A DNA stretch of 64,000 nucleotides from Anthostomella pinea (Eukaryota > Ascomycota > Sordariomycetes > Xylariales > Xylariaceae), in NCBI GenBank assembly GCA_963556695.1, contig CAUWAG010000019.1, positions 1,426,001-1,490,000 on the forward strand, read 5' to 3'. A program made the position numbers and the translations under genes. The notes below the pieces were generated by a model, which saw only the letters and a program-made list of their open reading frames with translations, did not search any database and was not told the DNA's origin. Below, one piece after another: positions 1-11,000 of the stretch. Within the stretch, counting starts at the first letter, position 1. Every line of letters begins with the position of its first letter.

Positions 1-980
1 ATGTCGCGTGTACCGTCAGCATGCGTCCCCATTGGCCCATTGGGCACCACTTAGAAGACCACTCACAGTACACCCAATGAGAAGATGACCGAAACGCCGA
101 GCTTCTGTCTCACGGACATTTGCAGCTCCCAGATGACCTTTTGCGGGAGTGACAGGATGACCAGATCCGACGCAAGATGAATGGCCGCCGAAGTGATTTC
201 CACCCTGGACTTGACCAGACACGTCCCTGGAAGAGTGAAATCCCAAATCTTCTGGATTGGGATGCAGGTGAAGCACAATGCGAAGACCGAGGCGACGCAG
301 AACGAGAGCTGGATGGCCACGAGGGTGATGCAGAGCCACCAGAATATGTTGCGAGTGCCGACGGGAACGAAGATGCGAGTCCACTCCAACAGAATCGCCG
401 CTTTCAGGAACGGCAGAGCGATAGAGTAGAGAACGCCGCCGACGAGGAGAATCTACACCTGATCAGCTGCCCTGGTCAACTGCGGCGCCCAGTCGCATTG
501 ATGACTTACATAAGAGAAGTCGATCAGTCTGGCCAACCTGATATCCCACTGATGTATGAAGTATCCATACTCAACCATGACGCGATAGGCGCAGTAGATG
601 TAGCCTATGTAGGCACCCTAAGAGGGTATTGTCAGTCGTAGTTTTCAATATTCTCGCAAGACCCGAGACGTACATATGCAACGAAGGTCAAGACTGCAGT
701 TGTCGACGACTGCGTCAGCAGATTTACAGACAGTCATTCATCGATCGGGGCACATACTGTCCTCGAACTTGATCTTTCTTAGACCTATCACTCTCGCATA
801 CATGCGAATGAAGAAGCTGAAAGTTGCCAGAGTCAAGCACACGGCCAAGGCAGCGTGCGCCACGCCATTCTTGTTGGGCGGGTTGTCGAAGTTGGAAGTG
901 AGATTCCCGGGCGGCGCGAGGGCAGGACCAGCCAGTAAAAGCTGCTGCGTTTCCTTGGGAAGATAGGGAAACTGATCCAT
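1..980 (-). CDS. Rhodopsin-domain integral membrane protein (3' end beyond window)
   Basis: Fungal rhodopsin-domain family (the seven-helix family common next to secondary-metabolite genes in Pezizomycotina). The visible exons on the minus strand are 980-758, a 20-nt microexon 693-674, 617-510 and 452-67; the last donor (GTGAGT at 66-61) leads to an exon outside the window. Phases close: exon 1 is 74 codons plus one base. An extracellular N-terminus (MDQFPYLP) is followed by a hydrophobic helix (AALAVCLTLATFSFF), the family-typical GLRKIKFED, then GAYIGYIYCAYRV, LLVGGVLYSIALPF, WTRIFVPVGTRNIFWW and the helix ending in LASDLVILSLP. Function is unknown for most members; no retinal lysine helix can be seen because the C-terminus is cut off. 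It lies 1.7 kb from the hydrolase gene, same strand. Family call is solid; biological role is not known. Confidence 0.85.
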
Positions 981-2646
981 CGCGACCTTTAGATGTCGAT
1001 TTGGTGGAACGGCGCTTGAGAAGACAAAGAAGATGGGTCGAGAGGGGCCCTTTTGCTTTTCTATATCACGTACCTACTCTTATCATCCCGGGGAAGGAGG
1101 CCGGGAAGCAGGGGTCCTGTACCTGAAGACTGGCTGGACTCGATCTCCTAAGCGTGGTAGTGTTCAATACTACCCCTGGCCGTGCGAAACCAGGTCATTC
1201 TCATTCTGTACAGAGTGTCCGGGAAAATTATGCAACGTGGACGGCTCAGACTTACCCTCTGAGGCGGTCGTGACTTATCACCAGCCGGCCCACCATGCAG
1301 AACGGCATACAGTCCCACCTCTACGCAGTACGACTGCGACCTGCCCTGTGTGAATGGACGCGGCAGCGTGCAGGAACGCGGTTTCGACACTCGTCGAGTA
1401 TGGGTGCACGAATGAGATCTCTTTATCCGATCGGTCGCGCTGATCATGACTGGACCCTGAATACATGCCGCACTGCTAGCCGAGACGCGTAGAACGTCGA
1501 AGGTAACCCCTCTATCTCTGGAAAGCATCAGAGAGGCGGAATAATGCACGAGGGTGGGAAATATTTTAAAAGGGGCATCCTGCCTTTCTAGGATAGGGAA
1601 CCCCCTGTCTTACTTTGCACATCGTATGTTCCGACCCCGCCAATGCTGACAGCACGCAATAATCAGAGAACCAACGATTGCTTCCAGAGCGACACTCATC
1701 AAGGCCCTGGAGATCTAGCTGCTACTTACCGCCGGATCGGCATGCCCAACCACCTCTTCAGTCTGTGCACACATTGAAGAGATTCATATGCCACCAGTTT
1801 AAGTACCCCCGACTCTCCGAGCGTACCACTGTAGTAGTCCTGACGTGCCGATGTATTACAGGTCGCGGATAAATGCCCTGAACAGTCTGGTATGGCTTCT
1901 TGGATCATTCAGAACTTCAGATGAGTTTTGTTGTTCCTTCGTTGCCTCTCTTGATCCTACATTCTCCATTCTGGAGCCATGCAGTCATGGTAGCGAGCGC
2001 AGCGGTGCCTGACTGTGCCGTGGGCCTGCATGTGCATGTGTCTTCCTGTGCCACATCCCGGACGGCCGCGACCATTGGCCTCGCTTGACAACTGCGCCGT
2101 TTCGTCACATTTATCCATCACTGCGGCCGCACGGCACAGGCGGACCCCCATTCTGCACCACTGACCGAGGCGGGCCAGGGTCACACCGATGCAACGCAGG
2201 CCACGGACGTGACATGTACAAAAGGCCGCCCGCGACCTCCCTTTTGCCGACTCATGCCGAGGATCACCGGTTGCTCCCAATGTTTAATGTATACCCCGAC
2301 GGCAGTTGTGCGTTGCACGACATCGCCATATCTGAGATCCCGTTCTATCCTGACGCATGGTCGAGGGCTTCGTGGTGACGCGGGACAAAAGACGAGGGGC
2401 TGCTTCATCAACAGTGCCCTTGTAGAGCAAGGTATCATCACTGCAAGTACTTGTTTTTCACTATTTGTCAACTGAGGAGCAGATATACTGGATCAGATTC
2501 AACGACTGGGGTTCAGTGTCTTGTAAGAAGCTACCTATTGTCTTAGGCGGCCTCCACGTGCAGCGATTACACATTGTCTCATAGCATTGCTTTACAGGAT
2601 CGTCCTTGAAGATGCAAGCCTGTGTTCTCTGATGGTAAGGGGGACA
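981..2646. other. Intergenic, no gene recognised
   Basis: Only short unrelated open frames on both strands; none shows a recognisable domain, a spliceable continuation or biased composition. It should contain the promoter of the rhodopsin-domain gene and the terminator of the hydrolase gene. Confidence 0.6.
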
Positions 2647-3609
2647 TCACTCATGATCCTTTGCGTTCTCGATAGTATGCTCGATAGCCCGGAGTGAGCC
2701 AGCCAAGCCCTCGTCGGACTTCGACCCGGGAACGTTATGACCCAACTCGTGAACAAACACCTCTCTCAGGCCCTCTTCGCACAGCCGAGACAGTGACTGG
2801 GCGTGTTTCGAATTGACATCACCAGCCTTGGACCAGATGTGCGCCGTCGGGATCTTGATCAACACGCCATCCGTGGCCGGGTCGACGGCTCTCACAATCC
2901 CGTCCCGAATCACCTCTGGGTCGAAAGGTACGGCGGCGCTGAAGAAGATGGCGCATTTTAATGCACCAAAGGTGTGAGGATGTCTCGCATTCTCGAGCAG
3001 CATCCATGCCGCCACGGCTCCGCCCTCCGAGAAGCCCATCAAGCCATCGAAGGGGCCTTGAGCTTTGACGACATCCATGAGGTCGTCGTAGAGTTCACGA
3101 TACTGGCTCACACTGTCCCCCACATAGCCAAAATACTCATCGGTAACGGTGGCGGCGCCTATCCACAATCAGCGTTTGTCTCACAATTCATGGACTGCTG
3201 TTTGACGACGCACCGACGTCAGGGTCGGCTGGGACAGTCCCATTGACGAAGACAAAGTCGTGATCCCGTCCGAGAGCTTGTCGGATTCTCGCTAGGAGAC
3301 AATGAGCACACGTCTACAGTACCGTTCGGGGACTCGCCTACCTGTTTGCATCTCAAAGATCTATCAATGACCTCGCGTTAGCGGATGTCATCTATGGTCA
3401 TCGGGGCCGCGTAAGTCCGTAAGGGCCCACCTTCGCGCTCGTTCCTCTCCCTACATATCTACAGGTCAGTATTTATCCCGTTCGACGGACCTCGGCAGCT
3501 GTTCGGAGCTATGGGGCTTGTCTCATGGACCAGCTATACCCAAACCCGATAGACAGGAAGAGCCATGCGAGACGAAGGAGCACATACCATGTAGGCAGAG
3601 AAATCGCAT
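2647..3609 (-). CDS. FSH1-family serine hydrolase, probable trans-acting PKS thioesterase
   Basis: Alpha/beta hydrolase of the FSH1 family (PF03959), 216 residues after splicing five exons: 3609-3588, 3450-3431, 3360-3342, 3291-3214 and 3158-2647. Three exons are only 19-22 nt long, yet joining them rebuilds the family N-terminus MRFLCLHGRGTSAKIFEMQT in one frame. The nucleophile is in GFSEGGA (Ser about residue 90), the acid is probably the Asp of KAGDVNS, and the histidine lies in HELGHNVP. Related hydrolases (LovG in lovastatin, Bref-TH in brefeldin) release polyketides from reducing PKSs that have no thioesterase. Here the gene is divergent from exactly such a PKS, 1.4 kb away, so the same role is inferred. 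A general esterase unrelated to the PKS is the alternative. All residues of the triad seem present and the frame is intact. Confidence 0.88.
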
Positions 3610-5039
3610 CTTGACGGTCTAGTTGATATGTGGAGGTTTGTGCCCCTTCAGAGACTGCGTTCGTGTAGTTCGGTGATGCAGGTGGTTGTTGAGAATGGGG
3701 TTGCGGAGCTGAGAGACTCGGGTGTCGAACCGTGTGAGTTAGGTTATATCTCCGTATGCAAGCAGTTTACCGAACAGAGGTTCAGCAAACATCGTGTTCC
3801 ATGTTTCAAACTTCAGATGGCCATGACCGAGCTGTCGGTAACAAACAAGGGCGGTCAAGGGTCTAGCCCGACAATGTGCTGTATAGGACTCCGATCGCGC
3901 TGAATCCAAGAACCCTCGTCCAGGACTTGGCGTACCCGACCCCACGGCAATGAGAAGGATCAGTCATAGTCACCTACCGGTTGCGGCATGAAGCTGACGG
4001 GCCACTGCGGGATCTGATGTTGCACTAACGTACAAAGGAGGGTCTTCTCCCGCTCAAGTTGTCTACTCCATACACAAGCTAGGCTAGCAGCAAGCAAGCG
4101 GCCGGGCAGCAAACTATCCAGTGCTCTCATCGATGACTACTAGCGACGTTTGGACGCATGAGCAAGATACTCATTCCAGTAGCATGTCCTCGGGATGCTA
4201 ATAAACGCTGGGGTGGGTATAACAAAATTCACTAGCTGCCCCTCACATGCTGACATGATACATGGGTATTCCTCCTAGTCAGGGACGGGAGGTTTCCTGA
4301 CCAACGAATCGAGAATCACGATATAAAACCATGTATTCGGACGACATACGTATTTCTGCCTGACTGGCCTGAAGGATCGGTGCCCGGAACATTCTCGTTC
4401 TCGGATTCATCCCTTACGTGGACAAAGCCCTCGAGCTGTAGTAATCCGGTCGCCCTCTCCAGTGAATCGCTCGCTGACGCGCCAGTAAGTGTTCGCAATG
4501 ACGGTGTAGGACGGCGTTGGATACTGTCTGCCGGCCGACCGCCGGTATGGGAGCCTAGAACGCCGTTGGCCACCTTGGGACGCAAGGAGTCCTATGACAC
4601 AGTTGCCACCTTTGCCGCTTGATTCTGCCCAGCCTTTGATGTCAGCATGGTCAGCACTGTATTCACCATCGGATTGATGGGCTGTATATCTACCGCTGAG
4701 ATTCACCAGTTCTGTTCTAGCAATCCTTAAGTCGCAGTCCGTGATCCCGAGACCTGCCGTGCGGTATGTGTGAGGTACAATAACAGCGTGGCTTTCTAGT
4801 GATTCGTCGACGACACTTCTTCTACGGTGAGTTCATCGTGCCGACGTATAGAAAACCGACTGGCCCGACTGGTTGTCCTACCCTCAAGCCTCTCTTCTTC
4901 GGTAAGACATCTCAGCGCTATCATACATGTGGCCTGCCCTCTTGGTGATATCTTAGACTTGCTGACCACGCGGTAGAAGCCTGAATCCTCTTCCCAAAAG
5001 CAACCTTCCTGAAGCAGGCTTCCGGAAGTAACCCAGATT
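3610..5039. promoter_or_regulatory. Bidirectional intergenic region between hydrolase and PKS
   Basis: About 1.43 kb between two divergent start codons with no credible gene inside, so it should carry both promoters. The PKS start has A at -3 (ATTATGG). CGG/CCG half sites of the type bound by Zn2Cys6 regulators cluster near 4530-4545 (CCGGCCGACCGCCGG); this is only suggestive. No pathway-specific regulator gene is seen nearby. Confidence 0.5.
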
Positions 5040-8000
5040 ATGGAGGACACAGCCATCGTTGGGTTCTCCTTCAAGCTCCCTGAAGATATCGAGGATGTCT
5101 CGAGCTTCTGGGAGACTCTTCAGAATCGGAGGAACCTGATGCGGGAATGGCCCAAGTCACGCATGAACGTTGACGCTTTCTGCAATCAAGAACTGAACAA
5201 ACGCAACAAGGTGCGTCGGGAGCCCAACAATGCTGTGAGAACTACTCTGACATTTGAAAAGCTTCACACTCGAGGAGGGTACTTCATAAATGAAGACCCG
5301 GGAGCTTTTGATGCCCCCTTTTTCTCAGTCACAGCAGCCGAAGCGGCGTCCATGGATCCAATGCAGAGATGGACGCTGGAAACCTCGTACCGTGCTTTCG
5401 AGAACGGTAAGCACATTAAATATCACTGCATACCAGAAACTCTAATGCTCCTATAGCGGGAATGTCAATCGAAGAACTAAAGGGTGAACACATGGCGGTA
5501 TTCAGTGCCTCGATGACAGACGATTACTCGCGGTTGACGGCCAAAGACCCCGAAAACGCACCCCGGACGGCAATAACGGGAACTTTTGCTTCCATTCTAC
5601 CCAACCGAGTCAGCTGGTTCTTCGATCTCCATGGTCCGAGTGTCCATGTCGATACTGCTTGTTCCAGCAGTCTGTTGGCTATGGACCTTGCTTGTCAGTC
5701 TCTGAGAAGTGGCGATGCATCATCGGTAAGAAAAATATGCGTCATCATGGGCTTGTATTCCTACAGAGCTTAGCTAATCATCTTGAAGGCTCTGGTGACT
5801 GGCTCCAATCTGATCCTTGGACCGGATGGCTTCCTGTTATTATCGAACATGGGTTTCCTATCACCGGACAGCAAGTGCTACAGCTTTGATCATCGTGCCA
5901 ACGGGTACGCCAGAGGCGAAGGTGTAATTGCCCTTGTCTTGAAGCCTGTAGCCGACGCCATACGAGATGGTGACATGATTCGAGCAGTCATTCGCTCAGC
6001 TGGATCAAATCAAGAGTTCGTGTTTCTGCATTTTCACGTCCTCATCCTGAACCATCAGTCCAGCCTCTGAAGAAAAGCACCAACTGACTGACTGGCTATC
6101 TTAGTGGTCACACACCCGGGCTCAATCAACCTAGCCCCGAGGCGCAAGAGAGATTGATACGGCACGTGTATAAGAAAGCGAATCTTCCCTTCGAAGCAAC
6201 CCGTTATGTGGAAGCTCATGGTAAGCATCATGCTAATACGGCTTGAACTGCACACTCACCAAGAGACGTAGGGACTGGAACGCCGGTTGGTGATCCAATC
6301 GAAATGAAGGCCATCGGGAGGGTTTTCAGATCTTGTCGGTCAAAGGAAGAGCCCCTATATGTGTAAGTCCTTCCCGGAAGTCCCCGCTTCGTCCACAGCT
6401 ATCCAGGATGGAGTACTTTCTCTGATAGAATCCATCATGACCCGCCACGGCCAGCTTCAGACTTTCCCTGGTCCTTATCGTGGGCCCGGTTCTAGCTGAC
6501 AAGTTGACAGTGGCTCGCTGAAAGCAAACATCGGTCACACTGAAGGAACCAGTGGTCTGGCCGGGATCATGAAATCCATAAGTAAGTTCCTCTCGGCCCT
6601 CACAGGACTGCTCACCTGCTCACTCAGACTTGGCAGTGATACTCGAGAAGGGCAAAATCCCACCAAACGCGTTGTTCGAGAAGATCAACCCTGACATCGA
6701 CGTGGAATTCTACCACACTGCGGTACGCGCCGGGATTATGCAGAATGGGTGAGCAACCTGCTGACAGAACTAGATTCCAACTGAGAACATCGTCTGGCCC
6801 AGTGAAGGCGTACGCCGGGTGTCGGTCAATTCTTTCGGTTTCGGAGGAGCCAATACGCATGTCATTTTGGACGATGCCTACCATTACCTTGCTGAGCGAG
6901 GTCATATCGGAAATCATTGCACCGTCCCGAGTGCCGCTACCAATCTTTTGATCAGCTCCGATGGAGATACTCACATTAACGGAACTTCACATCCTGACCA
7001 CCGCCTCGTATCGACCAACGGGACCAACGACACGAATGGAACCAACAAGAATCACAAGGGGACCAACGGAACGAATGGGACCAATGGCACGAACGGCACG
7101 CACGGCATGAACGGTACCAATGGCACCAACGGCACCAACGGCACCAACGGCACCAACGGCACCAACGGAGGCAATCATATGAGCGGAAAGGGGCTCAACG
7201 AAACTCACCACTTCAAGAACAAAGCCCGGCTGCTCGTTTGGAGCGCAGCCGACGAGAAGGCGCTCGAACGCACGATGAGGGGTTACGAACCTTTCTACAA
7301 CACCCAGGTCGCAAACAACCCAGCCAAGCTCTCGCAGATGGCCTATACCCTCGCCGCAAGACGAAGCCACATGCTCTGGCGGACCTTCGCTGTTGTGCAT
7401 GGCGAGCATGAAAGCCCAGAAGTTGGACTCTCCGTGGCGAAACCAACACGAACATCAGCTGAAGTTGGGCTCGCCTTCGTCTTCACGGGCCAAGGTGCCC
7501 AATATGTCGATATGGGGGTGGAGCTTCTGCAGTACCCCGTCTTTGAGGCCACTCTACAGCAGATAGATGAGGTATATGGCAGCTTGGGGTGTGAATGGTC
7601 GATATTCGGTAACAAAAGAGAGACCGTCGAGACGAGTGGCTGCTAATGATGGCGTAGATGAGCTCAGCAACCCCGTCAACATCGACAAGCCCGAATATAG
7701 TCAGCCTTTATCGACAGCTCTCCAGATAGCTTTGGTTGAGCTGTTGAAGACTTTCGGGGCATCCCCCAAGGCCGTCATCGGACATAGTTCCGGCGAGATC
7801 GCTGCCGCGTGAGCATCCAACTCTATGAACTCAACACGACAAGTTGCTGATTCTTTACCAAACAGGTACACCATTGGGGCCCTATCGCTACACTCAGCTT
7901 GCAAAGTCTCGTATTTCCGCGGCCAGCTGGCAGGCCGGCTTCGGGCCAAGGCCTCATCAGCAGGCGCCATGATGTCCGTCAATCTCGCCGAGGAGCGAGT

Positions 8001-11000
8001 GTGGAGCTACCTCAAACGCATGAACGTCGAAAGTCTTACAGATTCCATCAATGTGGCCTGTATCAACAGCCCGCTGAATTGTACGCTTTCTGGCACAGAG
8101 TCCGCCGTCGATGCCGTCAAGGAACAACTTGACAAGGACGGCATCTTTGCGCAGAAGCTCAAAACCGGGGTCGCGTATCACTCACCCTTCATGTCAATCA
8201 TCGCCGGCGAGTATTTGTCAACCATGGGATCTCTTGGCCCAAGCAAGTCCAAAAGCGTTGGAGCCTCAATACCGATGGTTTCATCGGTGACAGGCCGGGC
8301 CGTTCGCCCATCCCTGTTGTCAAAAGCCCAATATTGGGTCGAAAACATGGTTTCCCCGGTCAGATTCGCTGATGCATTGCAGATCCTCACTCAGGGCTCT
8401 GCAACCTTGAAGGTTGGCTTGGGAAGCATTACAGATCTTGTCGAGGTCGGCTCGCACTGTGCGTTGCGCCGGCCCATCCAAGACACGGTCGGCCAGGCTG
8501 GAAATCGAAAGAAGCAGATCCGTTACTCGTCGGTGCTGTACCGGTCCAAGTCGGCGGTCCAGACGACGTTGGAGACCCTGGGACGTCTGTTTTGCCATGG
8601 TCACGCCGTGTCCATCCCCGGGGCCAACCAGCAGTCAGCTGGCAAAAAGCCCGCATTTCTTGTCGACTGCCCTGCATATCCCTTTGACCATTCCCACACC
8701 TACTGGGCTGAGTCACGCCTCAATCGGGACTTCAGACTTCGTGAACCTGTTTCTGGAGACACCTTGGGTTCGCGGTTCTACGACTGGAACCCCCTCGAGC
8801 CGAGATGGAGGAACTTCTGGAGCGTGGAGACGACCCCATGGGTGGGAGACCATGTTGTAGGTCATGAAGCACAATCCGCCCGTCCCAGGAGTGTTACTAA
8901 TCCCAGTGAAGGTCAGCGACACCATCATATACCCAGCAGCAGGTATGCTCGTGATGGCAATGGAAGCGGTGCAGCAGATGGCCACCGCCAACCGCGAAAT
9001 ATCAGGCTACTATATCAAAGAAGCCCACTTCCTGAGCCCGATCGTCGTGAAAGAGGCATGGGACAGCCGGACCGAAACTCTCCTGCATCTTCTGCCGGTT
9101 CAAAAGCCATACGAGAAAGAGTCAGTCTGGTCGGACATCAAGATATTCGCCCGCTATGACGACCGATGGACCGAGTGTTTCCGAGCCAGCATTCAAATCC
9201 AGTACCAGGAGTCTGGCATCCACGTCGACGGCGGCTTGGAGAAACGGTTGACAGGCGAGCGCATTTTGCGCCAATATCGGCGCGCGAGCGAGGTCTGCAC
9301 GAGGGCCATTGACTCAGCAGAATTCTACAAGGACTCAGCAGACCATGGAATCAAGTACGGGGAGTGGTTCCAGCTGCTGCAAGACATCCGATATGATGGC
9401 AAGTTCAGCGTCATTGCCCACGTCGACGTATCCACGCAGAAGCACCGGACGGCCAGTCTCGTCCATCCTGCTGTCTTGGACGCAGCATTCCATGCGCTCC
9501 GGGTCGGCACCACCAAAGGCTTGACTGCATCGTCGGCTACCCATGTGCCCATGAAGCTTTTCGATGCTTGGTTCTCGGCCTCAGGCTGGCAACAGCCACA
9601 TACCTCGTCGATTACATATATGACAATCGCGGGTGGTGAGGCTGGTCAAGAAGGCAAGGAGGGAACCATCTATGCCCTGGCCGACGACTTATCGCCACTG
9701 TGTACGATGCGCAGACTGGTCACTGCACAGGTCGCAAAGGAGGACGAAGGTGAGGACGCCAAGAGCTTATTGTACGGGGTAGAGTGGAAGCCTCAATTGA
9801 GTCTTTTGGGTCGAGAGCAGCTCCCACGGGCATGCGGCGCTGATACATTCGTCAAGGATGAGACCACGATGATCGCCTATCACCAGAAGTTGAACTTCAT
9901 GCTGAACACAGTCGTATGCAGAACGTTGAGACAGCTTTCTGAAGTCGACCGCCGAAAAATTTCAAGCTCTCTGCGCAGACAGGTGACGTGGATGGAGCAC
10001 CATGCCCAACAGCTCTCTGCCTCAGACATGGACGACAATATCAGCGACGCGGACCTCGAAACCCTACTGGAAGAGATCGAGACCATCAATCCACCGTGGA
10101 GGTTGTTTACTGCCGTCGTGCGTCAACTGCGACCTATCCTCGTTGGCGAGATTGATCCTCTTTCTGTCATCTTCAATTCGAACCTGGCCGAAGTCTTCTA
10201 CGCCGATATGTTCATGAGCATATGCGACCACAGACTCCAGAGTATTCTCGACCTAGCATCCCACGAGAATTCAAAGCTGCGTATCCTGGAGGTGGGAGCA
10301 GGTACCGGTGGTATGACTTCGCACGTGCTGGCAGCACTACAGCAGCTCGAGAGTCAGAGTGGTGGCCTCAAATTCTCCAACTACACGTACACAGACATTT
10401 CCCCGACCTTTTTCGAAAGTGCTGGTAACCGATGGCAGGACCTGGGAGAGAGGATGACTTTCAAGACTTTCAACATGGAGCGCAGCGCCGAAGACCAGGG
10501 ATTCGAATCGGGATCATACGATCTGGTTGTTGCCGGAAGTGTGCTGCATGCCACTACCGATCTAGCGGCTACGATTCGGAACGTGCGCAAGACGTTGAAA
10601 CCGGGTGGGAAGCTGATCCTCCTTGAAGCTGTTGCACCTGAGAAAGTCATCACCAACTTTGCGTTCGGCTTGGCTCCAGGTTGGTGGAACTGCATGGAGG
10701 ATTGGAGAGACATGTCGCCGGCTATCGTCGAGGAGCAATGGGACGTGTGCTTGGAGGCAAATGGCTTCTCTGGAAATGATATCTGCCTCCGGGATTATGA
10801 AAATGATTCATGCCACATCTTCAGCATTATCATGACCACAGCTGAAGCCGAAGAGCAAGCTTCCGTTGCGGCTGTCAGACCTGGCATATTCCTGGTCATC
10901 GATGAATTGTCGGAAACTCAGGTTAAATTGGCCGGGTCAATCTGCACTGCCATTGGCGAATGCGACAGTCGACAGGTTGTCACCCTTTCTTTGAAGTGTG

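Noticed and set aside
1033..2475. Several frames of 60-133 codons between the first two genes
   Set aside because: No recognisable motifs, overlapping on both strands, Arg/His/Pro-rich as expected of random GC-balanced DNA.
7866..9159. PKS frame extended through 8857-8911 to a stop at 9159
   Set aside because: It reads through an intron with GTAGGT donor and TACTAAT branch point; splicing joins the DH motif in phase.
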